Source: Bacteroidota bacterium
GTDB taxonomy: Bacteria > Bacteroidota > Ignavibacteria > Kryptoniales > JAKASW01
NCBI GenBank assembly: GCA_021825585.1
Contig: JAKAGT010000008.1
Location: 100,184-164,183 of the forward strand
DNA length: 64,000 nucleotides
Reading direction: 5' to 3'
Below, one piece after another: positions 48,631-57,420 of this stretch (the first letter of the stretch is position 1; every line of letters starts with the position of its first letter). The notes under the pieces were generated by a model. It was given only the letters and a program-made list of their open reading frames with translations. It was not told the origin of the DNA and searched no databases. The position numbers and the translations under genes are program-made.

Positions 48631-49015
48631 TCCCATATTGAAAGTCAAGTCTTCGATAAAACCTCACTCGTCACGCCTTGTTTTCAAATCTTTGATGACC
48701 AAGCTCCTATTCGTGGCTCTCATACTTCGAGACCAACCTTTACTCCGTGCGACATTCAGAAAGTGCCAGCCATCGCCTGTTATCACGATTCTCATATCTG
48801 AGATCATAACCGAAAACCATGGGCTGGCTATTTACGTTCGGCATCGTTCTAAACTCTCTTGAGCAAATACCGATTTACTTCTCGTCTCTTATCTCTGCCT
48901 GTAGCTAAGCGGCCACCGGCCATGAGTCGATACGGTTCTTTATAAATCAGAACCCTTCTCACTCGCAATCCAAGTCTTCTCGCTATGGCAGTGATTGCCT
49001 TTCTTCCACTTCTGT
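48631..49015 (-). mobile_element. IS110-family remnant, copy 1 (3' end only)
   Basis: Starts TCCCATATTGAAAGTC, nearly identical to the left ends of copies 2 (55816) and 3 (58831). It holds the non-coding end and the last part of the transposase frame (stop at 48849-48851), and breaks off at about 49015 in the middle of the C-terminal domain. Non-functional. Confidence 0.8.
48849..49015 (-). pseudogene. IS110 transposase C-terminal fragment (copy 1)
   Basis: About 55 codons matching the end of the copy 2 transposase (region with GRKAITAIARRLGLRVRRV and the end LLKRV). Upstream part absent, replaced by a different IS110-type fragment on the other strand. Confidence 0.75.
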
Positions 49016-49518
49016 CTTGCAGGATTATCTGTCAACACTCGCGCATCCGCCGATAAGACCACTCATGGCCACCTCTCCCGGCAGTCAGACAAATACCTGC
49101 GCGCGACTTTTGTCGAAGCGGCTTACCTCGTCATCCGATACGATCCCGGTCTTAGAGCTTTCTACGAATATCTTCGTGCACACAAGGGGCATGGTTGCGC
49201 TATCTGTGCCACAGCCCGTAAGCTTGCTCGTTCTGTCTACTGGATGTTAAAGAACTCTACACCGTATCGTATAAGGCGCATTCAACCGCAGTACGTTCTC
49301 AAACCGAGCCAGCCGCTGACAATTAAACGGTTGGCTAAACCGACAAGGCCTGAGGCAGCATCATCTCCGCGGGTAACCGGAGAATGAGAGCCTCCTCTCT
49401 TCTGCCAGGTTGAAACGTTTAGTATGCGCCTCAGGCTGACTGAATGTTCTACATTAACCGATCCGCCGATGCCGGATCAGGTTGAATAGATTGGTAGTCA
49501 CCCCGTGGGGGAGACTCA
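49016..49518 (+). mobile_element. second IS110-family element, 3' remnant
   Basis: Plus-strand fragment with the Transposase_20 C-terminal part of a different IS110-type enzyme (see 49034-49387) and about 130 bp of non-coding end that closes in CACCCCGTGGGGGAGACTCA directly before GTTATCA (49519-49525), a possible attC right core. The left part of the element is lost. Confidence 0.65.
49034..49387 (+). pseudogene. IS110-family transposase C-terminal fragment, distinct type
   Basis: Frame reads ADKTTHGHLSRQSDKYLRAT, FVEAAYLVIRYDPGLRAFYE and GCAICATARKLARSVYWML, the classic C-terminal Transposase_20 domain (helix-hairpin-helix end region). It lacks the N-terminal DEDD domain and has no start of its own; 5' limit is uncertain because the frame is open from 48995 across the junction. 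Confidence 0.75.
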
Positions 49519-49634
49519 GTTATCATTCAGTCGCAGGTTATCTGAAAGAACTACTGTACCATTAAGTACTAAAGCCAAAAAGTCGTGACAAAAAACGACG
49601 TGATCGGCTATTTTCTTCTTGACTCCTGCCTTTT

Positions 49635-49760
49635 CATAGACCCGCCCAACCACGCCGTTGCTTTTGGCGCTATAAACAATCAATTCTCTCGCGCCAAAAG
49701 CAATGGAGCGACAGCTATAGTCCATTTCAAAAGATGGAGCGCCGTTATTGGGCGTTAGGC
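49635..49760. other. attC-5
   Basis: Boxes CATAGAC (49635-49641, degenerate) and GTTAGGC (49754-49760); arms GCCCAACCACGCC / GGCG...TTATTGGGC pair with a few mismatches; inner hairpin GCTTTTGGCGC...GCGCCAAAAGC (perfect 11 bp). A 86-codon open frame crossing it is not taken as a gene. Confidence 0.8.
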
Positions 49761-49880
49761 GCAGTTGCCAATTCATTTCAAAATTTGACCAATCGTTTTC
49801 ATATCAGAAATGGTGAATGCAAGAATGTGTCAAATCTTGAAAACATCCCTTGTTCCGGAGATAAGAGAACTATCGTGATG

Positions 49881-50675
49881 TTATTTCGTCGTGCCTGAGT
49901 TGTCCTGAAAATAGTTCAAAAGACCGCGTATGTTCTCGTGCGCCGAACTTGTGGTAATGATGCCGCGTCGTGGACGATCAAGATCAAGGATAAAATAGAT
50001 GGTCAGGATAGTCATCAGGGAGTACGTGCACAGAATCACATAGTCTATCTTTCCCGATTTGCTTGCATAGCCGACAATAAAACTGCCGGTAAGACAAAGC
50101 AAGAATAAGAGCCAAAGGATGGATTCCGGAACATGCTTCTTTCTTGCTTCTTCACGCTTGCTCATGGCGTCGATCATGTTGTTGATGGCCGGTATCATTT
50201 GCATCGATCGGGTTGCATCGCCAGGCAGTCGAGAGATGTGTGATGCACGCTGCCATATTCTCGTGGAAATCTCGTTCGCCTGGTGCAATGCAGCAAGGAT
50301 TGTATCCTCGTCGGTACCAGCTTCATAGTACGCAATGCGAGCCATGATGTAATCTTTGAAGTCGTTCCTGAATGCGAGTTTGAGAGAGTCGGGATAGAGA
50401 GCGGAACGGAACAAAGCGGTTCCGATATCGTTCCCTTCTTCAATAATTAGCTCTCTTCGTACATCGTAATGTGATGCCGATTGATTAAATGTAAATGCAA
50501 GCAGCAAGGAGAGCAAGCCAAGGACTGCTCCTTCAAGCGGACCTACGCCGTCCGGTGAGTATGAAGGATCCTTCTTCATTCTAAACTGCCGGGTCCGAAG
50601 ACCGAGCAAATAGAAGAGCAATATCCCGACAAAAAGAATGCCAACAAGAAGTGAGGATGGTATATCATAAAGCAT
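49881..50675 (-). CDS. DUF4239 (bestrophin-like) membrane protein
   Basis: 264 residues from ATG 50675 (AAGGGA upstream); the frame is open to 50735. Two N-terminal membrane helices, with VGPLEGAVLGLLSLLLAFTFNQSASHYDVRRELIIEE split as the family signature (DGVGPLEGAVLGLLSLLLAF, then YDVRRELIIEEGNDIGTA), a cytoplasmic helical part and two C-terminal helices (LLFLLCLTGSFIVGY, YSLMTILTIYFILDLDRPR). The family is common in cassettes and of unknown role. Confidence 0.82.
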   Translation of the reverse strand: MLYDIPSSLLVGILFVGILLFYLLGLRTRQFRMKKDPSYSPDGVGPLEGAVLGLLSLLLAFTFNQSASHYDVRRELIIEEGNDIGTALFRSALYPDSLKLAFRNDFKDYIMARIAYYEAGTDEDTILAALHQANEISTRIWQRASHISRLPGDATRSMQMIPAINNMIDAMSKREEARKKHVPESILWLLFLLCLTGSFIVGYASKSGKIDYVILCTYSLMTILTIYFILDLDRPRRGIITTSSAHENIRGLLNYFQDNSGTTK

Positions 50676-50787
50676 CGGCGTTGTCCCTTTGATATTAATA
50701 AAGGCGTTGTCTGAGAGGATGAACGAGCATGGCATTGAAAATTTCGCGCATTCAAATTCCTTTGGTCATTCTTGAATTGGCAATGGC

Positions 50788-50904
50788 AGCTAACGCCGTG
50801 CCGCCGTTCCATGATATATAAAATGACGGCGGCATGGAGCGATCAATAATAGCCTGTCCCGACATGCTTCTGGTCGGGAAGCGTCGTGATGCGGCATGTT
50901 AGGC
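50788..50904. other. attC-6
   Basis: Boxes AGCTAAC (50788-50794) and GTTAGGC (50898-50904). Left outer arm is shortened; inner hairpin TGCCGCCGT...ACGGCGGCA; second hairpin of the GCCTGTCCCGA...TCGGGAAG type at 50851-50881. Confidence 0.8.
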
Positions 50905-50939
50905 GAAGTTGCGCTTGCATTGGCCGCACAAATGGCCTT

Positions 50940-52232
50940 TTACTTTTTCTTCAAGATGTAGTTATCAGTCGCCGTGTCCTTCTGTACAACATAGTCGTCC
51001 TTCAACTCCAATGTCCAGCCATTGCCGACTGCTCTTTCTTTCTCAATTTGAATTGGAGCAGTGACTGTTACTTTCCTCCAAGTTGGACTCATAAGTGCTC
51101 CCTTTGTTACTGTCAATACTCCCCAATCATCTACGACACGAAGGTTCGGATAAACACTTCCGTCGTCTTCAAGGGGCACGATATCACGCGGGTCAAATTG
51201 GACGCTCATATGACGCAGTGGGATCTCCAAATGAGGCTGTTCTACAAATTCTCTTTTGTATTCGGAAATGAGTTTATCAACTTTTTGCTGACGCTCAGCT
51301 TCTTCTGCAATAATTTCCTTAGCGCCATACTGATCCCTTATCCTTGCAACCGCACTCTTCAAATCATTTGGCAGATGAACGTTGAAGGCGCGTAGAAAAT
51401 ATGCCGTCAGGTTTGTCTTATCCGTAATGTCCTTGTTCCAATCCGGATCTATTTTATGGAGCAAGTAACCATACAATGGGATGGTCTGGTAAGCAAACGA
51501 TCTGACAAAAGTCGGATTCTTCAAAAACTCATCCATGCTTTTCACAAAGTGAGTGCGCATTTGTTGTTGATCTCTTTCGCTCATCATAACACCAGTGTAT
51601 TCGGCGAGTCCTTCATTTAGCTCCAGGAGATTTTCAGTTGAGTCCGCATGGGGATAAATTGCATAGCGGTACATCCGAAAGGTAAGGGCGTCAGCTATGT
51701 GCTTTAGCATCTCGCCACGCAAGTCTGAGAGAAGGGCGGCTTTGAGAGCTTGCAATTCTAACCTCAGATAAATTCTTCCTTCCCTCTGATCAAGATGATT
51801 GTTCTCAGGATTGTAAGCTGTGAAACCTAAGTGGGGTTGCGCCCTGTGAAATAGCTCGTGTGTGAGAAGGTTAAGTCTGGCATGGATATCCTCGGGGAGT
51901 GGAAGCATCACCATCGCCCAATCCACTCCATTCCAATGCAACGACGTATTCCCGATAATCATTGTCTCCGGTAAGGTTCCCGAGAAAATTGTCCCCTCTT
52001 TCTTCAGCACACCAGCACTATCAGGAAAGTTGGCATAGACTTTCCGCGTATCTGGCTGTACTAATAGAATCGGAGCATAAGTATCATAGTTCCATAGATT
52101 CTTGTTCTCCGCTGTGGCAGCCTTGACCTCGTTGAAATATGTCGCTATAGTGTCTGCAAAAGAGGGCTGCTGAGCAGAGACTGGCCCGGAACTTGAGAGA
52201 ATTACCATTCCAAGTAGAAGAATCTTCAACAT
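50940..52232 (-). CDS. exported zinc metalloprotease-like protein
   Basis: 430 residues. Signal peptide at 1-20 (ends VSA-QQP). HELFH at about 125-129 and NEGLAEYTG at about 206-214 give the H-E-x-x-H...E pattern of gluzincins, so a zinc peptidase acting outside the cytoplasm is likely; no exact family is recognised. The C-terminal 90 residues are beta-rich. Stop is 36 bp from attC-6, start 43 bp from attC-7: a single-gene cassette of unusual length. Confidence 0.65.
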   Translation of the reverse strand: MLKILLLGMVILSSSGPVSAQQPSFADTIATYFNEVKAATAENKNLWNYDTYAPILLVQPDTRKVYANFPDSAGVLKKEGTIFSGTLPETMIIGNTSLHWNGVDWAMVMLPLPEDIHARLNLLTHELFHRAQPHLGFTAYNPENNHLDQREGRIYLRLELQALKAALLSDLRGEMLKHIADALTFRMYRYAIYPHADSTENLLELNEGLAEYTGVMMSERDQQQMRTHFVKSMDEFLKNPTFVRSFAYQTIPLYGYLLHKIDPDWNKDITDKTNLTAYFLRAFNVHLPNDLKSAVARIRDQYGAKEIIAEEAERQQKVDKLISEYKREFVEQPHLEIPLRHMSVQFDPRDIVPLEDDGSVYPNLRVVDDWGVLTVTKGALMSPTWRKVTVTAPIQIEKERAVGNGWTLELKDDYVVQKDTATDNYILKKK

Positions 52233-52274
52233 GGTATTATTCCTTCCTGGCTTATTTCGTGCAAGTGCAATTTT

Positions 52275-52395
52275 GCATAATGTGCGGCAACAATGCAGCG
52301 CCGCGCGACTACGATAATATAAAATGAGCGCGGCATTGAGTGAACTACTTCGTTAAATATGTCATAAGTGGACGTCATTGCTGATAATGTTAGGC
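52275..52395. other. attC-7
   Basis: Boxes GCATAAT (52275-52281) and GTTAGGC (52389-52395); inner hairpin GCCGCGC...GCGCGGC; outer arms GCAACAATG / CATTGC pair only in part. AT-rich second loop. Confidence 0.75.
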
Positions 52396-52528
52396 GAAGT
52401 TGCAGCGCTTTCGTGCCTCACCTCTTGGCGCAAGATAATACCTCGGGGCAACTCAAACCTTCCCTCCATGGTAATTCCAATCTGTGTTGCGACGGTTGGG
52501 CTGTCGCACAGTATGTGTCATCGCCTGC

Positions 52529-53341
52529 TCAGTGACCATATCGAACTAATGTCCTCGGTCCCCATCCGACCACGACAACGGCAGCCACGGCTGCTAAGAT
52601 CAATCCAGTACTGCGCGGGTCGTAGTACGAACCGTTGGTCGGAAATAGCTGCCAGCTAACGTTAATCATCATATGGAAGAGTGCTGCGATGAATACACTC
52701 TTGCCAGTGTTATTGTACAGCCAGACAATAATCACGCGGACAGATAGAGTGCCGAGCGACCACCAAGCGATCCATTCCACCGACCTGTGAGCCTGTACCA
52801 ATGCAACGTAATGGTAGACAGCCCAAATTGACCCCAATACAATGCTGGCTTTCAGAGCACCCCAACGATCTTGCATGGGACCTATGACGTATCCGGACCA
52901 GCCGAGTTCCTCTCCTAAGGCAGCGATAAAGAATACGATGCATAGGAATAATGTTGGTAGCAGCGCAATATGTGGAGATGGTACATCACTACCGGTTAGT
53001 TTGATCACAATAAATGATAACCCCATCACTACTGGCATTAGCAGAAAGGCGGGTACATACCATGCTTTCACTTTGACCCGTTTGAAGTCGAACGATCTCT
53101 TCAATAGCGCGGTCACGCCTGCCATTCCGTTCTCCCGGTAAACAAGAATTGTTGCCGCAATCATCGGGCAAACGAATGCGACCGCAGCTATTGGTAAGCC
53201 AGGCATTAACTGTATCCCGGTGACGGTACCAAGAACCCAAAACGGAATAGCGAGAGCGAATGCCAATATAAAGAATTTCAGAGGTGACTTCTTAGGTACG
53301 GAAGTATTCGTGACCGTGCTCCTTTCAAGAGCTAAATTCAA
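52529..53341 (-). CDS. CPBP family intramembrane metalloprotease
   Basis: 270 residues, about seven membrane helices. Motif 1 GEELGWSGYVIGPM (EE kept; the usual Arg of EELGWRG is Ser here), motif 2 WAVYHYVAL, motif 3 HMMINVSW: the putative zinc ligands of CAAX/CPBP (Abi) proteases. Substrate unknown; such proteins are frequent in cassettes and near bacteriocin genes. Sits 134 bp from attC-7 and 91 bp from attC-8. Confidence 0.85.
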   Translation of the reverse strand: MNLALERSTVTNTSVPKKSPLKFFILAFALAIPFWVLGTVTGIQLMPGLPIAAVAFVCPMIAATILVYRENGMAGVTALLKRSFDFKRVKVKAWYVPAFLLMPVVMGLSFIVIKLTGSDVPSPHIALLPTLFLCIVFFIAALGEELGWSGYVIGPMQDRWGALKASIVLGSIWAVYHYVALVQAHRSVEWIAWWSLGTLSVRVIIVWLYNNTGKSVFIAALFHMMINVSWQLFPTNGSYYDPRSTGLILAAVAAVVVVGWGPRTLVRYGH

Positions 53342-53431
53342 CTGTAAATGTCATGGCAAATTTACGTGCCGTTAAATCGATACAGAGCCTGCAAACTAAC
53401 CGAACTCTGCGGCCCGTTTAGGGGCAATTTC

Positions 53432-53551
53432 GCCTAGTTTGCGGCAATCACGTCGTCGCGCGCGTCCTTTCTTGGGGTAATATGATGAGCGCGCGATGAA
53501 GCGAGATCCATGATATACAATAATGGAGCGTCGTGATTGCCGTTGTTAGGC
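53432..53551. other. attC-8
   Basis: Boxes GCCTAGT (53432-53438) and GTTAGGC (53545-53551); arms GGCAATCACG / CGTGATTGCC perfect; inner hairpin TCGCGCGC...GCGCGCGA; second hairpin TCCAT...ATGGA with loop ATATACAATA. Confidence 0.88.
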
Positions 53552-53584
53552 GCCCGTGGACGCGCGCACCTCGGTTGAAGACAT

Positions 53585-54013
53585 TCACTCATTTGAAAGT
53601 GGGCCATTTGGCTCCATGTGTATTTCCAGGTATCGTTTGAAGTCCGATGTGTGTTCTCGAACTTCTTCGAGCATAACCGGCAACTGCAAGCCTTGACGCC
53701 AGATACCTCGGTTTACTGTCCCAACCACCATGTACTGCTTACCAATAGCATCAGGGTCCCGAGACGAAAACAGATGCTCAAGTTCTGCCTCAAGTTCATC
53801 TTGGTGAACAAGGATGATTTCGCAACGTGGGCAGTACCGACAGGTCTTGCCCAGAATTCCAGCCCCTGCGTCCTTTACGTAAATCAGCAGTGGAAACTTT
53901 CGGTAGTTCATTCTCCCGTCACACTTAGAGCAACGGCTGAATCGCTCATCCCCGAACGGGTTGAGGACGAACGAGTATCGCGGCGGCAGTCTGCCGTATC
54001 GCTGTCTTCTCAA
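53585..54013 (-). CDS. hypothetical zinc-ribbon protein
   Basis: 142 residues. Two Cys pairs, CSKC at about 28-31 and CRYC...CEII around 58-64 (CRYCPRC), suggest a zinc ribbon; the rest is mixed alpha/beta with LEEVREHTSDFKRYLEIH. No family recognised. Stop 34 bp from attC-8, start 53 bp from attC-9. Confidence 0.6.
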   Translation of the reverse strand: MRRQRYGRLPPRYSFVLNPFGDERFSRCSKCDGRMNYRKFPLLIYVKDAGAGILGKTCRYCPRCEIILVHQDELEAELEHLFSSRDPDAIGKQYMVVGTVNRGIWRQGLQLPVMLEEVREHTSDFKRYLEIHMEPNGPLSNE

Positions 54014-54065
54014 TTCTCAAAAAATCCTTCAGAAGTTACTGGTGCAAACCGCGCGCGTCCATGGC

Positions 54066-54209
54066 GCCTAACGTTTCGCCCAACAACGCTGCGGTGCCAC
54101 GAGCTATAGCTATAAATGATTTTTCTTACCAACACGCGAAGCGGCACAATGGAGCGACAACAACTGTTCTCTATCAAATGATGGAGCGTCGTTGTTGGGC
54201 GTGTTATGT
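54066..54209. other. attC-9
   Basis: Boxes GCCTAAC (54066-54072) and GTTATGT (54203-54209); arms GCCCAACAACGC / GTCGTTGTTGGGC. Its right box overlaps the stop of the minus-strand gene at 54204. Confidence 0.85.
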
Positions 54210-54920
54210 GCCGTGCCGTCCATCTTGTATTCTTGCTAATTGAAACAACCTTCGGGCAAACAAGATCAGCCATACCGTCCAAGGCAAGAGAGACAGTAAC
54301 GAAATGTAAATGCCTATCGTGCCCACAGTAGGTGGGACCAGCATTAGTGCACCTGCAAGCACGACCGAATAAGCTGTTGCGCTGCTGAAGATACTGCTTC
54401 GCAATAGAACGAATGAGAATATCAATAGTGCTACGGCGTTGAGAAAGTAGTACACATTGTATGCAGTACCCGTATAGATGGCAAGCATCGCTCGTCCCAT
54501 GGCCAGAAGAGATGATTTCTCAGCCTCGGTTGTGGCGAGGGAATACTGGTTGCTGAGCGAAAGCATCTCGAATGACGGGTTCGACGAGAAATATGCTGCT
54601 ATACCTACCAGGCTGAGGATAAAACCGAGTGTCATCAAAGGCTGATTGGTGCTTCTGAGAGTACCGTACAACGCCAGATAGATGAGGATCAGAAGAACAC
54701 TATTTACGGCTAATAGCAGATCAAGGCTGAGGAGTCCAAGAAACGGGTTTTTCTGGAATAGAGTGAAATAGCCGAGTGCGGTGTTTGGAGGTGGCGAGAG
54801 AATAAAGACGAAACTCTCGATTGGAACAATGACTACCATAACCAGAGCAGCCACGGCACCGATGATGTAGATACTATTCCACTGCTGGTCCGCTATCTCG
54901 GAATTAGTGAACTGATTCAT
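54204..54920 (-). CDS. DUF4386-like membrane protein
   Basis: 238 residues, six or more membrane helices. IGAVAALVMVVIVPIE, FTLFQKNPFLGLLSLDLLLA and a long helix with AMGRAMLAIYTGTAYNVYYF resemble DUF4386 proteins, which are of unknown function. Its stop lies inside attC-9, the classical arrangement of a cassette gene and its own attC, and supports right-to-left reading of the array. Confidence 0.65.
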   Translation of the reverse strand: MNQFTNSEIADQQWNSIYIIGAVAALVMVVIVPIESFVFILSPPPNTALGYFTLFQKNPFLGLLSLDLLLAVNSVLLILIYLALYGTLRSTNQPLMTLGFILSLVGIAAYFSSNPSFEMLSLSNQYSLATTEAEKSSLLAMGRAMLAIYTGTAYNVYYFLNAVALLIFSFVLLRSSIFSSATAYSVVLAGALMLVPPTVGTIGIYISLLSLLPWTVWLILFARRLFQLARIQDGRHGT

Positions 54921-54971
54921 CCTATTCTCCGGCTGTTGCTATTTCTCGTTCACATTTCTGCGCGGCATGGC

Positions 54972-55102
54972 ACATAGCGTCTCGCCGGACAAAGTCGTGG
55001 CACGCTCCTTTTTCATATAATGTGCGTGCCATGAAGCGATCCTTAAATAGCCTGTCCCGATATGTTCCTGATCGGGAAGTGTCTTTGTTCGGCTTGTTAG
55101 AC
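54972..55102. other. attC-10
   Basis: Boxes ACATAGC (54972-54978) and GTTAGAC (55096-55102); arms GCCGGACAAAG / CTTTGTTCGGC; inner hairpin GTGGCACGC...GCGTGCCA; GCCTGTCCCGA-type hairpin at 55049-55079. Confidence 0.85.
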
Positions 55103-55118
55103 GCAGCGGGCGCGCCTA

Positions 55119-55346
55119 TTACGCATACTCCAAAGTCCGCACCCGCCGTTCCTTTGCCAAACTCTTCTGGTGCGCTTTCAGTCTCTCCACCTCGTGGAGA
55201 GTCTCGGCGGTTAAGTAACTTTCGCCACAATTGTGACACGACACGACTGGCACATCCTCTATTACAAGCAGATGTTCCCCTTTCCCGTAAATGCGAGCTA
55301 CCTTCCTGACCTTCGCACCCTCTTTACCACAATTATCACATTTCAT
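55119..55346 (-). CDS. YgiT-type zinc-finger antitoxin
   Basis: 75 residues with CDNC (3-6) and CHNC (37-40), the MqsA/YgiT zinc finger; no C-terminal HTH is present, as in the short antitoxins paired with DUF4258 toxins. Lies 22 bp after the toxin gene and 17 bp from attC-10. Confidence 0.82.
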   Translation of the reverse strand: MKCDNCGKEGAKVRKVARIYGKGEHLLVIEDVPVVSCHNCGESYLTAETLHEVERLKAHQKSLAKERRVRTLEYA

Positions 55347-55368
55347 AGCGGTATTTTCTTTATTACTA

Positions 55369-55665
55369 CTAGAATAAGTATACTGTAATTATCACCAATT
55401 TGCCAGTCGGCCCAATTTTCCCAATGACCTCGATCGCACGCCCTGACATTGTCGTGCCGGCGATTCGGTATTTTAGCTCTTTGGAGGTCTTGTCCCGCTG
55501 GCGTTCCGTAATCTCTCCGGATAGAATGCAATGTTCCACATCCAGAACGGTCAGGCTGTCAGCCTCCCTTTCTTCATCAGCATGAACGCGCATGATGTAG
55601 TCGCGGGTGCGGACTTTGTCTCGCATTCGATATAGAATCCGTTCAAACATCGAGTCCCATTTCAA
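55369..55665 (-). CDS. DUF4258 toxin of a type II toxin-antitoxin pair
   Basis: 98 residues. YIMRVHADEEREADSLTV, DVEHCILSGEITERQRDK and KYRIAGTTMSGRAIEVIGKI match DUF4258, a RelE-like fold putative mRNA-cleaving toxin. Toxin comes before antitoxin, the reverse of most relBE operons but usual for this pair. Start 28 bp from attC-11. Confidence 0.82.
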   Translation of the reverse strand: MKWDSMFERILYRMRDKVRTRDYIMRVHADEEREADSLTVLDVEHCILSGEITERQRDKTSKELKYRIAGTTMSGRAIEVIGKIGPTGKLVIITVYLF

Positions 55666-55692
55666 ATAGTCTCCTCATCGCGCGCCCGTTGC

Positions 55693-55815
55693 GCATAACG
55701 TTTGCGGCAATCACGCCGTGCCGCGCTCCTTGCAGCCTACTATATGCGCGGCATGAAGCGATCAATAATAGCCTGTCCCGACATGCTTCTGGTCGGGAAG
55801 CGGCGTGATTGCCGT
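55693..55815. other. attC-11, interrupted by IS copy 2
   Basis: Left box GCATAAC (55693-55699); arms GCGGCAATCACGCC / GGCGTGATTGCCG; GCCTGTCCCGA-type hairpin at 55770-55800. IS begins at 55816; the displaced right core appears as GATAGGT at 57483-57489 (G-T-T to G-A-T change). Confidence 0.82.
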
Positions 55816-56033
55816 TCCTATATTGAAAGTCAAGTTCTCGATAATCCCTCACTCGTCACGCCTTGTTTTCAAATCTTTGATGACCAAGCTCCTATTCGTG
55901 GCTCTCATACTTCGAGACCAACCTTTACTCCGTGCGACATTCAGAAAGTGCCAGCCATCGCCTGTTATCACGATTCTCATATCTGAGATCATAACCGAAA
56001 ACCATGGGCTGGCTATTTACGTTCGGCATCGTT

Positions 56034-57263
56034 CTAAACTCTCTTGAGCAAATACCGATTTACTTCTCGTCTCTTATCTCTGCCTGTAGCTAAGCGGCCA
56101 CCGGCCATGAGTCGATACGGTTCTTTATAAATCAGAACCCTTCTCACTCGCAATCCAAGTCTTCTCGCTATGGCAGTGATTGCCTTTCTTCCGCTTCCTG
56201 TCTGATGCTTTATTCTCTCGTACGTCGCCTTTGCCTGTGCATCGTAACGAATAAGCGTCCAGCTGCTCTCCACTAATCGGGTTCTCACTTCGTAATTACC
56301 ACACCTGGTAATGTGTCCCATCCCGATCTTCTCTCCGCTAGAGTGCTGGCTCGGTGTTAACCCAAGGTAACTTGCAAACTGCTCTCCTCTTCTGAACCGC
56401 TCGATATTCTGTATTTCCACCAGGATCGCCATCGCCGTGAACGTTCCTATTCCAGGTATCTGTGTCAAGAGTACTACTCTCTCTCGGTATTTCTCCGTCA
56501 TTCCAAGCTGCTCAATCTCACTCGTGAGATGTTTGTATTCTTCAGTCAGCTCTCTGTACATCTTTAACATTGACTCCATCGCTGTCTTGAGTACCGCGTA
56601 TTCCCATTCGATATTCTCTATCCATTCCACATGTCCTTCGCTCCAGCGCTCCTTCTGCTCCTCTGCTGGTCGCTTCCCGTGGAATAGTAGCATCGACTTT
56701 ATTTGATTCTGTACCTGACGCCGGTGATGCTCTATCTGGTTCCTTGTCCTTAAGAGCTGCCTATGCGCTCGTTCTTCTGGCGTCAGTACATGCACTCTCC
56801 TTAAGAATCCTCCAGCTAGTGCCGATCCAACTATCATTTACTAACTTGGTCCCGCCAAAAGCGGGCGGGATGCTCATTCCAACAATAATTTTACCTGCAC
56901 GTTGTTTGGTAAAATTAGTTGGAATGGCACTAGCATCGTCGCTAGCTTCCTGCTGTCGCGCCGGTCCGTCTTTACTCTCCCTCCTACTTGAGACACCATT
57001 GACGGCGGCGTCACCATCGAGTCAAATCCTGCTCCCTCCAGTGCATCATGTAACCAGTCGGTCCTGCCTCGTATACCGTGTGTACCTCTGATGCTTCAAA
57101 TCGTTGCAGAAGCTTAATCAGGACTTCAGAATTAGATCTTATTACCGCGTGGTACACTTCTTCTCCCTGGCATATCACCGTCTCCGCCCAATCCTTCTTA
57201 TGCACGTCGATCCCGACATAAATCGGCTTGCCTTTTGCAAATCCAAACATCTACTTTACTCAT
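56034..57263 (-). pseudogene. IS110-family transposase, copy 2, broken
   Basis: DEDD domain at the N-terminus (YVGIDVHKKDW, VYEAGPTGY, KTDRRDSRKLA) and Transposase_20 at the C-terminus (LTQIPGIGTFTAMAILVEIQ, FASYLGLTPSQHSSGEKI, GHITRCGNYEVRTRLVESSW). Compared with copy 3 it has one extra base just after the start, lacks 7 nt after GPTGY, and is split by a 112-bp insertion after KLATMLA. Intact length would be near 390 residues. AGGAGG-like site before ATG 57263. Confidence 0.85.
56820..56931. mobile_element. MITE-like insertion with TA flanks
   Basis: 112 bp bounded by inverted repeats GTGCCGATCCAAC and GTTGGAATGGCAC (11 of 13 match) and flanked on both sides by TA. Removing it with one TA restores the transposase frame (ACG ATG CTA GCT GGA GGA = TMLAGG). 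TA duplication suggests mobilisation by an IS630/Tc1-type transposase; none is in the window. Confidence 0.75.
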
Positions 57264-57389
57264 GGAAGACCTCCCTGTCGAAGATCCCGCTCTCACAAGC
57301 GGGAATCGCGTTGTTACTGCCATAGTGCAGTTCTGGGCTTCGAGCCCGTTAATTATCCTGGGAACATAGTTCCCAATTATAATTTGCTG

Positions 57390-57420
57390 AGCCTGTCCCG
57401 ATATGTTCTCAATCGGGAAG
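57390..57420. repeat. nested hairpin shared with attC loops (in IS copy 2)
   Basis: GCCTGTCCCGATATGTTC...TCGGGAAG, 31 nt, nearly the same as the second hairpin of attC-6, 10, 11, 12, 13 and 14, but here located in the non-coding upstream end of the IS. Copy 3 carries it at 59905-59935. Confidence 0.8.

Noticed and set aside
48638..48862. Plus-strand frame repeated almost exactly at 55805-56047 and partly at 58795-59028
   Set aside because: It looks conserved only because it lies in the repeated non-coding end of the three IS copies, antisense to the transposase end.
49516..49776. 86-codon open frame on the minus strand
   Set aside because: It runs straight through attC-5, including its boxes and hairpins; the sequence is explained by the site.
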